A stretch of DNA of 64,000 nucleotides from Micromonospora sp. WMMD1120 (GTDB taxonomy: Bacteria; Actinomycetota; Actinomycetes; Mycobacteriales; Micromonosporaceae), in contig NZ_JARUBO010000005.1 in assembly GCF_029626235.1 (NCBI RefSeq), positions 6,606,001 to 6,670,000 of the forward strand, read 5' to 3'. The notes under the pieces are model-generated. The model did no database searches, was not told where the DNA came from, and saw only the letters and a list, made by a program, of their open reading frames with translations. Within the stretch, counting starts at the first letter, position 1. Every line of letters starts with the position of its first letter. The translations under genes and the position numbers were made by a program. This document shows, piece by piece, positions 1 to 8,247 of this stretch.

Positions 1-1016
1 GTCACCTCCGGCGAGATGACCGCCTCTTCTAGGAACATGACCCGCCTTCGCTGGTGGTTGGTCGGTTATCGATCCCTGCCCATGGACAGCAGCATCCTCG
101 CTGCGGGGGCGCCGATCGTCGGCACATCAAGGAAGTTGAGGTGAACGAAGCGGACCGGCTCGGCTGCCGGCGCGCCGCACGGTCGTCAGCACGGCGAGGG
201 TGCTGTCGTCGAGGTGGTGGCGAGCGTCGACCCCGGCCCCGTCGGCTGCTCGGAACGCTCGGGCCAGCTCAGTTCGGGACGCTCGACGGAGTGCCGCGCG
301 CGGAGGCCCGTCGCCTCCTCGCGCCGGCGGCGGGCGGCGGGACGGACGCCCACTCGGCGCCCCCGCGACGGACCGGAATGTCGAAACAAGAATGCGCCAC
401 GAACCCTGCCCGGCACGAGGGGGCGAGGGTTTCCGGCGTCGCCATCACATTTTTGGATATGGACCGGTGGATGCTCTGCATCAATTGTTCAACCCCGTTA
501 TTGTCGGATGAGTAAACCGACCGACGCCGATGCTAACCCACGCTTCACTGATCTTCAACGATGCCGCTCCCCGATGGCCCATTTTGTCGCCCTGACCAGG
601 AGAGATGCGCCAAAAACTACGCGCCGTGACGTTGCCCGGAGCAACGGTTGGGTCGGCCCGTCACGAGCCCGCGGCGCTGTCGATCGGCGAGCGGGCGACG
701 CGGCCGACCACACGGGCAGCGCGACACCCGGCCTTCGCCCCGGACGCGGCAGGCCACCCCGGCGCCGATCCGGCAACACCACCCGACGTCCCGCGCCGAG
801 CCGCGACCGGCGAATGAGAGCCCGGCAATTGCCGGGAAAACCATCGTTAATGTACGGTCACACAGCGCTGCCCGTTACCCGCGCGCACTCATCCCAGCGC
901 AGTCGCAGACGGTGACGACGGCGGAATAAAGGGTCGGAATGTGTCGCCTCCCACGGCGCGGAGACGGTCACCAACACGCTCTGTCGGTATTAGTTTTTTT
1001 GTAGCGGGAGCGCCCC
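1..1016. other. Stretch without a convincing gene
   Basis: Several open frames cross this stretch, but they are arginine- and proline-rich, lack ribosome binding sites, and look like the usual open frames of high-GC DNA. AT-richer patches around 440-500 and 820-1000 (including a run of seven T at 994-1000) look like regulatory DNA ahead of the gene set that begins near 1017. No tRNA, repeat array or mobile element was recognised. Confidence 0.5.
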
Positions 1017-1220
1017 TTGACGGCGCGGAGCACCAACGGCAAACATTGCTCCGTGGCGATACTGGGAGGCACCCTCGGTGGCGCCGTCGCCGTCCCGGCG
1101 GTGCTCGCCGCCGCCACCACGCCGACCACGCCGCCGGCCGCGCGCCCACCGGACCGCACCGGGCCCGGCGGCACCGGCCGGGTGCCGGGCGGCTCTCCCG
1201 CGCCGACGGCAGCCGGATGA
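1017..1220 (+). CDS. Possible small secreted or precursor peptide, 67 aa
   Basis: Unrecognised. A TTG start is preceded by GGGAG at 1006-1010 (6-nt spacer). The product has a short polar N-terminus (residues 1-11, with Cys11), a hydrophobic Gly/Ala/Val/Leu segment at about 12-33 ending in an Ala-Ala-Ala signal-peptidase-like site, and a C-terminal half rich in Pro, Thr and Gly. It lies 64 nt upstream of an Fe(II)/oxoglutarate-type hydroxylase and a secreted protease on the same strand, so it could be a secreted substrate of one or both. That link is inference from position. The frame could also be a chance open frame in high-GC DNA. The ribosome site and signal-like segment are the only direct support. 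Confidence 0.35.
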   Translation: MTARSTNGKHCSVAILGGTLGGAVAVPAVLAAATTPTTPPAARPPDRTGPGGTGRVPGGSPAPTAAG

Positions 1221-1284
1221 CCGCCTCCGGGTGAGCGCCCCCACGGCGGGTGGCCGGCCGGAACCCCGCAGAGGAAGTGACACC

Positions 1285-2283
1285 ATGACACTCGACTCAA
1301 GCCTCGGTGACGGCCCCTCGACCGACCTCGACGAACTACCCGAGCGCCTGCGCGCCGCCGGCCTGCGAATCCAGGCCGTGCCGGAGGTCGTCGACGCCAC
1401 CCCCGCGGATCTGGAGCAGGCGCTCCGGCAGCGCCGCGGGCCGGCGCTGTTCCGCGGGTTGGCGGACGACTGGCCGGCCCGCTCGGCGTGGACACTCCCC
1501 CGGCTCCGGTCCGATCACGGCGACCGGCAGGTCACCGCGCTGATGGACCTGCCCGCCAACGGCGTGCTCTTCCCCACCGACCAGAAGAACTACGAGCAGA
1601 GCATGCCCTTCGCGCAGTTCGTCGACCGGATGCAGGTCGCGACTGCGGCGTCGCCGTGCTACCTGGCCTACACCCGGGTCGGGGACCTGTTCCCGGACGA
1701 GGACTACGACTTCCGCCAGTACACGAGCGGCTACGGCGACGACACCGACACCCGGGTCTGGATCGGCTCGGCCGGCACCCGCTCGATGCTGCACTCGGAC
1801 CTCAAGGACAACCTGTTCTGCCAGGTCGTCGGCGAGAAGAGCATCTTCCTGGTGCCGTGGTCGGACACCACGGCGGTCTATCCCTTCCCGGACAACCTGG
1901 TCAACAGCCGGGTCGATCTGGCGGCGGTCGACCTCGGCCAGTTCCCCCGTCTGCGGCAGGCCACCGTCTACGCCGGCACGGTCCGCCCCGGCGACATCCT
2001 CTACATGCCCAGTGGCACGTGGCACGACATCCGCTCCCGGACCGCGTCGGTGTCCATCAACCACTGGTTCGGCCCGTCGTTGCAGGCCGGTGACTACCTG
2101 CGCCTGCTGGTGCGGCTGGGTCCGGCGTACTGGCGGGCCACAGTCGCCGACTTTCTCCGGCACGGCGTTCTCGGCCGCCGGGAGGAGACGCGGTTCTTCT
2201 TCAGCCCGGCGTCCACCGGCAAGCGGCTGTACGACCTCGTGCGGTTCGGGAACTTCAACCGCGACAACGACCCGACCACCTGA
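1285..2283 (+). CDS. JmjC/cupin_8-type Fe(II)/2-oxoglutarate oxygenase
   Basis: 332 aa, cytoplasmic, no signal peptide. The fold and motifs match cupin-like JmjC hydroxylases (FIH/TYW5 type), which hydroxylate side chains of proteins, peptides or tRNA. The metal triad is visible as His170-x-Asp172 (LHSDLKDN) and His247 (SGTWHD). Lys185 in VVGEKSIFLVPW may hold the cosubstrate. The ATG at 1285 is chosen over longer in-frame starts because GAGGAAG sits at 1271-1277. It follows the small peptide frame and precedes a secreted trypsin-like protease by 50 nt, so the three may form one transcript. The substrate cannot be read from sequence. The oxygenase call is firm; the peptide-hydroxylase role is a guess. 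Confidence 0.85.
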   Translation: MTLDSSLGDGPSTDLDELPERLRAAGLRIQAVPEVVDATPADLEQALRQRRGPALFRGLADDWPARSAWTLPRLRSDHGDRQVTALMDLPANGVLFPTDQKNYEQSMPFAQFVDRMQVATAASPCYLAYTRVGDLFPDEDYDFRQYTSGYGDDTDTRVWIGSAGTRSMLHSDLKDNLFCQVVGEKSIFLVPWSDTTAVYPFPDNLVNSRVDLAAVDLGQFPRLRQATVYAGTVRPGDILYMPSGTWHDIRSRTASVSINHWFGPSLQAGDYLRLLVRLGPAYWRATVADFLRHGVLGRREETRFFFSPASTGKRLYDLVRFGNFNRDNDPTT

Positions 2284-2333
2284 CTCCCGCACCACCCCGA
2301 CGCCCACCAGGCAGAACAAGAGAAAGGTCTACG

Positions 2334-3197
2334 TTGCGACACGTCAGAACCACACGAACAGTCACGGCGGCGGCGGCGCTCCTCGCGCTGCTCGGCGGCG
2401 CGGCGCCGGCCCACGCGGCGACCGCGACCGAGCCGGGTGACGTCAGCACCACCATCGTCGGCGGGAGCGACGCCACCAAGCCCTATCCGGGGATGGCCTC
2501 GTTGCAGGTCAGGCAGGCGGACAACACCGTCAACCACGCCTGTGGCGCGGTCCTGGTGCACCCGTCGTACGCCGTCACCGCCGCGCACTGCGTCACCAGG
2601 CAGGACCTTTCCGTGCTGGACCCGGGCGTGCTCCAGTTACGGATCGGCTCGCTCGACCGGACCAGCGGCGGCACCCTCGCCACGGTGACCCGGGTGCTGC
2701 CGCACGCCGACTGGGACTGGTTCCAGGGCGCGAACGGCCGGATCGCCGACATCGCCCTGCTGCGGTTGGCGAGGCCGGTGCCGCGGGCGCCGTTCCTCAT
2801 CTTCCCGGCGGGCGAGTCGGGCAGCGTCGCCCGGCTCCTCGGCTGGGGTTCGGTGCAGCCGGACGCGAGCGGCCCGTACCCGGTCAGGTTGCAGGAGCTG
2901 GACTCGACGATGATGCCCGACAGCCGCTGCGCCGCGGCCGGACTCAGCGCGGGCGAGATCTGCGTCGACAGTCCCGGCGGCACGTCCGGGATCTGCCTCG
3001 CCGACAGTGGCGGGCCCGCGCTACGGCAGGTCGTCCCCGGTTTCTGGACGGTCGTCGGCCTCACCAGTCGGGGCGCCGCCACCTACTGTGGCGAGAACCC
3101 GATCGTCTTCACCAGCCTGCACTACTACCGGCCGTGGATCCACCGGGTGATCGCGACCGGTCAGGTGCCACCGTCGGCGGCGCAGCTCGCCGGCTGA
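2334..3197 (+). CDS. Secreted trypsin-like serine protease (S1 family)
   Basis: 287 aa. A Sec signal peptide (hydrophobic 11-22, Ala-rich cleavage region near 28) is followed by a short propeptide and the classic mature N-terminus IVGG at 41-44. The catalytic triad is visible: His85 in VTAAHC, Asp139 in ADIALLRL and Ser225 in ADSGGPAL (Ala replaces the usual Gly before Asp). Paired cysteines fit the chymotrypsin fold. The TTG start has AGAAAGG at 2321-2327. The protein would act outside the cell as a peptide-bond hydrolase. A strong hairpin follows at 3215-3245. The preceding oxygenase gene ends 50 nt upstream, so co-transcription is likely. Confidence 0.93.
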   Translation: MRHVRTTRTVTAAAALLALLGGAAPAHAATATEPGDVSTTIVGGSDATKPYPGMASLQVRQADNTVNHACGAVLVHPSYAVTAAHCVTRQDLSVLDPGVLQLRIGSLDRTSGGTLATVTRVLPHADWDWFQGANGRIADIALLRLARPVPRAPFLIFPAGESGSVARLLGWGSVQPDASGPYPVRLQELDSTMMPDSRCAAAGLSAGEICVDSPGGTSGICLADSGGPALRQVVPGFWTVVGLTSRGAATYCGENPIVFTSLHYYRPWIHRVIATGQVPPSAAQLAG

Positions 3198-3214
3198 CCG
3201 TCGACCCACCGGTC

Positions 3215-3245
3215 CGCCCCGGCCACCCATCGGGTGGTCGGGGCG
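3215..3245 (+). terminator. Terminator hairpin after the trypsin-like protease
   Basis: Two 14-nt arms with one mismatch (CGCCCCGGCCACCC and GGGTGGTCGGGGCG) flank a 3-nt loop, with TTT directly after. It lies 18 nt after the protease stop codon. A smaller inverted repeat (CCGTCAC-GAC-GTGACGG) follows at 3257-3273. Confidence 0.75.
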
Positions 3246-3310
3246 TTTCGGTGCGCCCGTCACGACGTGACGGACCCGTGCCCGGCGTCGTCGTCGGTGA
3301 TCGGCGCCGC

Positions 3311-3558
3311 GTGAACCACGGGCCACCGGCCACGATGACCTCGTCGACCTCGAAGCGGGCGTCCGGGATCAGGCGGAACACCCGCTCCCACCACAGCCGC
3401 ATCGCCGCGACCGTGCGCCGCTCGCCGGAGAGGGCATGGGAACCGTAGAAGCGGTAGCTGAACCCGGGCGCGAGCGACGCCAGCATCGGCTCGTAGTTGC
3501 CCTTGTTGATCTCCGCGAAGACCGCGCGAACCTTCGCCGCGACGATGCGGTGGTACAT
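3311..3558 (-). pseudogene. Truncated SnoaL-like (NTF2 fold) protein
   Basis: Reading down from the ATG at 3558, about 82 residues match the start and middle of SnoaL-like polyketide-cyclase-fold proteins: residues such as FAEINKGNYEPMLASLAPGF, the FYGSHALSGERR segment, then VDEVIVAGGPWFT. After GPWFT (near 3311) the expected last strands are missing. The frame instead runs into arginine-rich nonsense across the terminator region and into the protease gene. I read this as a gene that has lost its 3' end, not a working 226-residue protein. A frameshift alone does not restore the tail in either other frame. Confidence 0.6.
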
Positions 3559-3607
3559 CCGGGCCTCCGAAGGTGATCCCCGACGACAGCGACTCCTGAT
3601 CATCGCG

Positions 3608-5152
3608 TCAGACTGTCGTACGCGACCACTGCTGGTTGGTGCCGCCGTTGCACGTGTACTGCTTGAGGACCACGCCGTCGGCGGTGGCGGCGGCCGGCAC
3701 GTCCACGCACTTACCGCTGTGCCGGGCGCGCAGCGCGAAGTAACTGCCGTTGGCGACCATCTGGAACTGCTGGTTCGCCCCGCTGCCACAGGTGTACTGG
3801 ATGAGGTCGGCGCCGTCGGCGGTCGAGGCGCTCGTCACGTCCAGGCACCTGCCGCTGTGCCGGCTGACGACACGCCAGTAGCCGCTGCCGGCGTCCTGGA
3901 ACTGCCACTGCTGCCAGGCGCTGCCGGCGTAGGTGTACTGGCCGACCCGCGCGCCGTTGTCGGTGTTCGGCTGCTGGACGTCCATCGCCTTGCCGCTGTG
4001 CCGCGCCGTGATCCGGTAGAAGGTTCCCGTCGTCGGCGGCGGCGTCGTGGGGTCGCCGCCGCCGACGGTGTCGCCCCACGCGTACCGGATGCGGTCCGCG
4101 CCGGAGGCGTTGCGGATGGTCAGGTCGAGGGCGGTGCCGCTGCCGCTGAGCGAGAACATCGAGTACCAGTCGTACCCGATGGTGCCCGGCTTGCCACCGA
4201 GGGCGGGCCAGTAGGTGCCACCCATCTGGTTGTCCCGCATCACCTGCGCCGTGGCGCGGATGTGGCGGACGAAGTTGTCGGTGCTGCCCGCGTCGGCGTA
4301 GTTGCGGCCGTCGTTCATGGGCGCGCCGAACTCGGTCGCGACGGCGCGGGAGGCGCAGTTGCCGAGCCGGGTCTGGATGTGGCTGCGGAAGGCGTCGTAG
4401 GTCATCGCGCCGTAGAAGAAGGCGTAGTGGTGGAAGGAGAGCAGCGTCGAGGCGAAGCGACTGTCGTTGCAGATGTCGCGCAGGTCCTGGCTGAAGCCGG
4501 TGCCGCCGATGAGCACCCGGCCGGGCGGCGCCGAGTAGTGGTAGCTGAGCCAGTTGGCCGCCACGGTGCGCCACTCCGCGGAGCTGTAACCGTGCGGCTC
4601 GTTCATCGGCTCGAAGTAGACGTTGGCGTTGCCGCCGTACGCGTTGGTCACCGTCGACCACATCGCGTTCCACGCGGCGAGGTTCGTGATCCGACCGCCG
4701 GAGGCGGCGCCGTCCTCCCAGTAGGCCAGGATGACCTTGAATCCCCGGGCGGTGGCGGCGTCGATCGCGCCTCGGTACGCCTCCCACCACGCCGTCCCCA
4801 CCGTGTGGGTGTTGATGGGCAGCCGGACGGTGTTGACCCCCATCGTGGACGCCATGTCGTCGTAGAGGGCGTTGGCCTTGGCCCGTACCGTCGCGTTGCT
4901 GTCGGACGGGCTCAGCCCCTGCACGACGAGCGGACCGGTGCTGAAGTTGTCACCCAGCACCGCCCAGTTCATGCCGCGGAACTGGTTGGTCGCGGCGGTG
5001 GCCGGCGACGGGGTGACGACGATGCCACCGACCATCGCGGTCACCCCGGCCAGCAGGGCGACGAGCGTCCGCCGCGGCGACCGGGGATGCCGCCGCGAGC
5101 GTGCCGCGGATCGGGCGGGCGACGTGCTACGGATCATGAGTTGTCCAATCAT
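3608..5152 (-). CDS. Secreted GH5-type glycoside hydrolase with ricin-type (CBM13) tail
   Basis: 514 aa. The signal peptide is long and arginine-rich (twin-Arg-like region near 20-28, hydrophobic 29-45), so Tat export is possible. The catalytic domain at about 55-375 shows the clan GH-A signatures FEPMNEPHG (acid/base Glu) and VATEFGAP (nucleophile Glu). After a TTPPP linker come three ricin-type beta-trefoil repeats, each with a (A/S)RHSGK/R...DV...QYT pattern and a final QQW/QQF. The ATG at 5152 overlaps the last base of the preceding stop codon (TGATG), suggesting translational coupling. An internal ATG at 5137 is an alternative. It is the last gene of a three-gene hydrolase operon. Substrate is uncertain: cellulase-like by family, but the neighbours point to arabinose-containing polymers. 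Confidence 0.85.
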   Translation of the reverse strand: MIGQLMIRSTSPARSAARSRRHPRSPRRTLVALLAGVTAMVGGIVVTPSPATAATNQFRGMNWAVLGDNFSTGPLVVQGLSPSDSNATVRAKANALYDDMASTMGVNTVRLPINTHTVGTAWWEAYRGAIDAATARGFKVILAYWEDGAASGGRITNLAAWNAMWSTVTNAYGGNANVYFEPMNEPHGYSSAEWRTVAANWLSYHYSAPPGRVLIGGTGFSQDLRDICNDSRFASTLLSFHHYAFFYGAMTYDAFRSHIQTRLGNCASRAVATEFGAPMNDGRNYADAGSTDNFVRHIRATAQVMRDNQMGGTYWPALGGKPGTIGYDWYSMFSLSGSGTALDLTIRNASGADRIRYAWGDTVGGGDPTTPPPTTGTFYRITARHSGKAMDVQQPNTDNGARVGQYTYAGSAWQQWQFQDAGSGYWRVVSRHSGRCLDVTSASTADGADLIQYTCGSGANQQFQMVANGSYFALRARHSGKCVDVPAAATADGVVLKQYTCNGGTNQQWSRTTV

Positions 5153-6591
5153 CAGCCGGTCACCCGGAAGGTGGCGTCGGCGCGGCTCTGGGCGTCGTTG
5201 ATCGGGTCGAGCCGGAGCAGGTAGCCGTAGTGCCGGATGTGGCGGTCCGGGTGGCTGTAGGACTGGAACGACGTCCCCGAGGAGTCGGCCAGCCCGGCGA
5301 CCCGCCGGAAGGTGGCGTCGGCGGCGAAGGTGGTGGAGCCGTCGTTGGCTTCCAGCCGGAAGTCGAACCCGTAGTGCCGCAGGTAGTAGCCGGGGTAGTT
5401 GACCGACTGGATGGAGACGGTGCCGGAGCCGGCCAGGCCGGGCACGAGCCGCCACTGCCCGTCCTGGGCCGGGCTGACGTTCGGGTCGATGCGGGCGTCG
5501 TAGTCGTAGTGCCGGACGTACCGGTCCGGGAAGTTGTACGACTGGATCCGGTTGACGGTGGTGTTCGGCCACCGGGCGAGCACCCGGCTCTGCTCGGCCG
5601 CCGTCAGGTTGAGGATCGAGCCGTGCCGTTTCTTCGTGCCACCCAGGTCGTACGAGCCCGACGACGGCAGCCGGTAGCTGCCCGGGCTCGACGGGTTGGT
5701 GGTCAGCACGGGCAGGTAGCCACGGCCGCTGGCGTACTGGTCGAGGTAGAGGACCCACTCGTTGCGGGCGTTGAACGGCATCCACATCGGGCCCTCGACC
5801 TGCGCGCCGGTGAGGCCGATGCCGGAGAGGTTCCCGAGGGTCGTCCAGGTGCCGAGGATGGAGTTGCTGCCCTCGATGGTGATCTGGGCGTCCCGGGACG
5901 CCCGTACGTACCGGTAGGCGCCGACGCCGGCCGGCACCTCGACGATCTGGGTGTCGATGATCTCCTGATTGCCGGACCGGTTGATGTAGACCTGCGGCGT
6001 GGTGACGCTGCGGAAGTCCGTCGTCCGCGCGTGGTAGACGCGGTGCTTGGTCGCCCCGTTGAGCGGGACGTTCGTCGCCCAGTAGAGGACGAAGTCACCG
6101 GTGGCCGGGTTCCAGATCGCCTCCGGCGCCCAGGCGTTGCGCCCGTCCGGGATGGCGCCCGCCACGTTGAGCAGCCACGGAGAGGACCAGTTGACCAGGT
6201 CGGTGGACTCCCACACGACGAGGTTGCGACTGCCGTTGTTGATCGCGGTCGACCAGTCCTGGCCGCAGCCGATGCACAGGTCCGTGGCGATGATCCAGTA
6301 GCGGTCGCCGGCGGGCGAGCGGACCAGGGCGGGGTCGCGGACGCCCCGGGTGCCGATGCCGGAGCGCAGCACCAGCCCGCCGTTGTTGAGGTCGGTCCAG
6401 CGGAGGCCGTCGGTGCTGTGGGCCAGGTAGATCTGCTGGTTGGTGGACGACTCGCCGGTGAAGTGCGCCATCAGGTAGCCGACGGTCGGGTCGAGCGCGG
6501 CGGCCTCCTTCGGCGTCGCGGCCGACCAGGTGGTGAACAGCAGCAGCGCGGCGACCAGCACCGCGCAGAGCCGGGCGGGGACTCTCGACAT
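5152..6591 (-). CDS. Secreted GH43-like arabinosidase with C-terminal AbfB domain
   Basis: 479 aa. Signal peptide at 1-33. The catalytic region at about 35-330 resembles the five-bladed propeller of GH43 enzymes, with RDPALVRSPAGDRYW, AWAPEAIWNP and VEGPMWMPF carrying the expected Asp/Glu residues. The C-terminal 130 residues form an AbfB arabinose-binding trefoil with three copies of a YxRHYxYxxRxDP-type repeat, each followed by DATFR-like residues. GGAGAA precedes the ATG at 6591. The gene starts 31 nt after the upstream GH43 gene and overlaps the GH5 gene by one base, so the three are one operon. Role: release of arabinose from arabinan or arabinoxylan side chains outside the cell (family knowledge). 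Confidence 0.8.
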   Translation of the reverse strand: MSRVPARLCAVLVAALLLFTTWSAATPKEAAALDPTVGYLMAHFTGESSTNQQIYLAHSTDGLRWTDLNNGGLVLRSGIGTRGVRDPALVRSPAGDRYWIIATDLCIGCGQDWSTAINNGSRNLVVWESTDLVNWSSPWLLNVAGAIPDGRNAWAPEAIWNPATGDFVLYWATNVPLNGATKHRVYHARTTDFRSVTTPQVYINRSGNQEIIDTQIVEVPAGVGAYRYVRASRDAQITIEGSNSILGTWTTLGNLSGIGLTGAQVEGPMWMPFNARNEWVLYLDQYASGRGYLPVLTTNPSSPGSYRLPSSGSYDLGGTKKRHGSILNLTAAEQSRVLARWPNTTVNRIQSYNFPDRYVRHYDYDARIDPNVSPAQDGQWRLVPGLAGSGTVSIQSVNYPGYYLRHYGFDFRLEANDGSTTFAADATFRRVAGLADSSGTSFQSYSHPDRHIRHYGYLLRLDPINDAQSRADATFRVTG

Positions 6592-6622
6592 CGGTGGTTC
6601 TCCTTCGCGCGGGGGCGTACGG

Positions 6623-8020
6623 CTACAGGGTCGGTACGACGGTGCGGATGGTGCCGTCGGCGTTGAACTCCATCCGGTCGATGACGGTCTCCCGGTTGGT
6701 GCCGTTACCGGCGGGTACGGCGAACCGGTGGTAGGCGATGTACCAGGTGTCGGTGCCGGGCGCCCGGACGACGGAGTGGTGGCCGGTGCCCCGGATGCCG
6801 ACCTCGACCCGCTTCTGCAGGACCAGACCACGCCTGGTCCACGGCCCGAGCGGCGACGTGCCGGTGGCGTACCCGACGCGGTAGTCCTCGCTGCGGGTGT
6901 CGCCCTCGGACCACATGAGGTAGTACAGGCCGTTGCGCTTGAACACGAAGGGCGCCTCGTTGTAACCGGACGGGGTGATGACCCGCGCCTGCGCCGGGTC
7001 GAAGGACACCAGGTCGGCGTTGAGCGGCACCGCCCGCGCGACGCCCTGCCCCCAGTACAGGTACGACCGCCCGTCGTCGTCGGTGAACACCATCGGGTCG
7101 ATCGCCTGCCCGCCGGGGAACTGGTCGCCGCGGACGAGCGGTCGACCCAGGGCGTCCCGGAACGGCCCGGTGGGGCTGTCGGCCACCGCGACGCCGAGTT
7201 GCTTGACGGTGTTGCCGCTGGCCGCGCCACCGCTGAAGTACAGGTAGTAGCGGCCGTTGGCGCTGGCCACCGCCGGCGCCCAGGCCGAGTTGTCGGCCCA
7301 GGACACGTCCGGCCCGTGGTCGAGGATCACGCCGTGGTCGGTCCAGTTGACCAGGTCGGTGGAGGAGAACGCCTTGTAGTAGGTGCCGCCCCAGCCCGCG
7401 TACCCGTCGGTGGTCGGGTAGAGGTAGTAACGGCCGTTGAACACGGCGAGGTGCGGGTCGGCGAAGAGGCCCGGGACGACCGGCCCCCTGGTGGTCTTCG
7501 GCGCCCACGGCGCGACCAGGCGGAAGGAGCTGTCCGCCCGGAAGGTGGCGGTGTCCTGGTAGGCGTCGAGCCAGAGCGCGAAGTCGCGGTGCCGGATCCG
7601 CCGGTCCGGATAGTTGTACGAGGTGAGCGCCACCGATCCGGAGACCGCGCCGTCCACCGCGCAGAAGGTGGCATCGGCCCGGAAGGTCGCGTCGCCGGTG
7701 TTCGGGTCGACCCGTAGCCGGTAGTCGCGGTGCCGCAGGAACAGGCCGGCGGTGGTCTGGAACGAGTAGCAGGCCGGCGACGCCAGACCGTTGACCACTG
7801 TGAAGGTGGCGTCCAGCTTGACCTGGTTGACGCTGCCGGAGGTCACCGGGTCGAGCCGGCCGAGGTGGTCCATGTGTCGCACGTACCGCCCGGCCTGGTT
7901 GATGGCCTCCAGGGACCGGGCGCCGGTGGGCAGCGTGGCGGCCTGGGCCGGCGTCTGCGGAACCACCACGACGGCGGCGGCGAGCACCGCGGACGACACC
8001 AGGAGTGAACGCAGGCGCAT
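6623..8020 (-). CDS. Secreted GH43 family glycosidase with N-terminal AbfB domain
   Basis: 465 aa. Signal peptide at about 1-28. The order is reversed relative to the next gene: an AbfB trefoil with three RHxDxxxRLDP-type repeats (about 30-170) comes first, then a GH43 propeller (about 185-465). GH43 acidic residues are seen in LFADPHLAVFNGRYYLY, QAIDPMVFTDDDGRSYLYWG and YNEAPFVFKRNGLYYLMWSE; GHHSVVRAPG matches the metal-site His region. The ATG at 8020 is chosen over the in-frame ATG at 8056 because it begins a clean signal peptide. First gene of the operon, about 40 nt downstream of a LacI-type operator. Confidence 0.85.
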   Translation of the reverse strand: MRLRSLLVSSAVLAAAVVVVPQTPAQAATLPTGARSLEAINQAGRYVRHMDHLGRLDPVTSGSVNQVKLDATFTVVNGLASPACYSFQTTAGLFLRHRDYRLRVDPNTGDATFRADATFCAVDGAVSGSVALTSYNYPDRRIRHRDFALWLDAYQDTATFRADSSFRLVAPWAPKTTRGPVVPGLFADPHLAVFNGRYYLYPTTDGYAGWGGTYYKAFSSTDLVNWTDHGVILDHGPDVSWADNSAWAPAVASANGRYYLYFSGGAASGNTVKQLGVAVADSPTGPFRDALGRPLVRGDQFPGGQAIDPMVFTDDDGRSYLYWGQGVARAVPLNADLVSFDPAQARVITPSGYNEAPFVFKRNGLYYLMWSEGDTRSEDYRVGYATGTSPLGPWTRRGLVLQKRVEVGIRGTGHHSVVRAPGTDTWYIAYHRFAVPAGNGTNRETVIDRMEFNADGTIRTVVPTL

Positions 8021-8059
8021 CGTCGACACACTCCCGACTGTCGATGGAAAGATCATCTA

Positions 8060-8073
8060 TGTTAGCGTTAACA
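8060..8073 (-). promoter_or_regulatory. LacI-family operator before the GH43/GH5 operon
   Basis: TGTTAGCGTTAACA is a near-perfect 14-bp palindrome with the central CG typical of LacI-family repressors. It lies 40 nt upstream of the first GH43 gene. A very similar box (TGTGAACGTTAACA) precedes the xylanase gene at 31186, suggesting one shared sugar-responsive repressor. No LacI gene is present in the window. Confidence 0.65.
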
Positions 8074-8180
8074 AGATCGACTGCGGTGCACGGACATCGA
8101 ACCGGTGCGGTGGGGTGCTGCCTCGAAGGGAAGCACGGAGGAGATTGTGTGCGGCTCGTTACCCCCGTGTTGCGGATCAG

Positions 8181-8194
8181 TGTTAGCGATGCCA
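8181..8194 (-). promoter_or_regulatory. Possible second, degenerate LacI-type half site
   Basis: TGTTAGCGATGCCA repeats the left arm of the operator at 8060 exactly (TGTTAGCG), but its right arm is degenerate. It is 121 bp farther from the GH43 operon, a spacing that would allow a looped repressor. This is weak on its own. Confidence 0.3.
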
Positions 8195-8247
8195 TCTGAA
8201 GTGTCAAGATGACATCGACGATCAGCTATCGTTCGATGCTCCGCCGG

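Noticed and set aside
941..1234. Alternative 97-codon frame overlapping the proposed small peptide.
   Set aside because: Arg/His-rich, no ribosome site, no signal-like segment; the frame starting at 1017 is the better candidate.
5230..7717. Long plus-strand frames opposite the GH43 genes.
   Set aside because: Valine/glycine/arginine-rich antisense frames; the minus-strand products have complete signal peptides and GH43/AbfB motifs.
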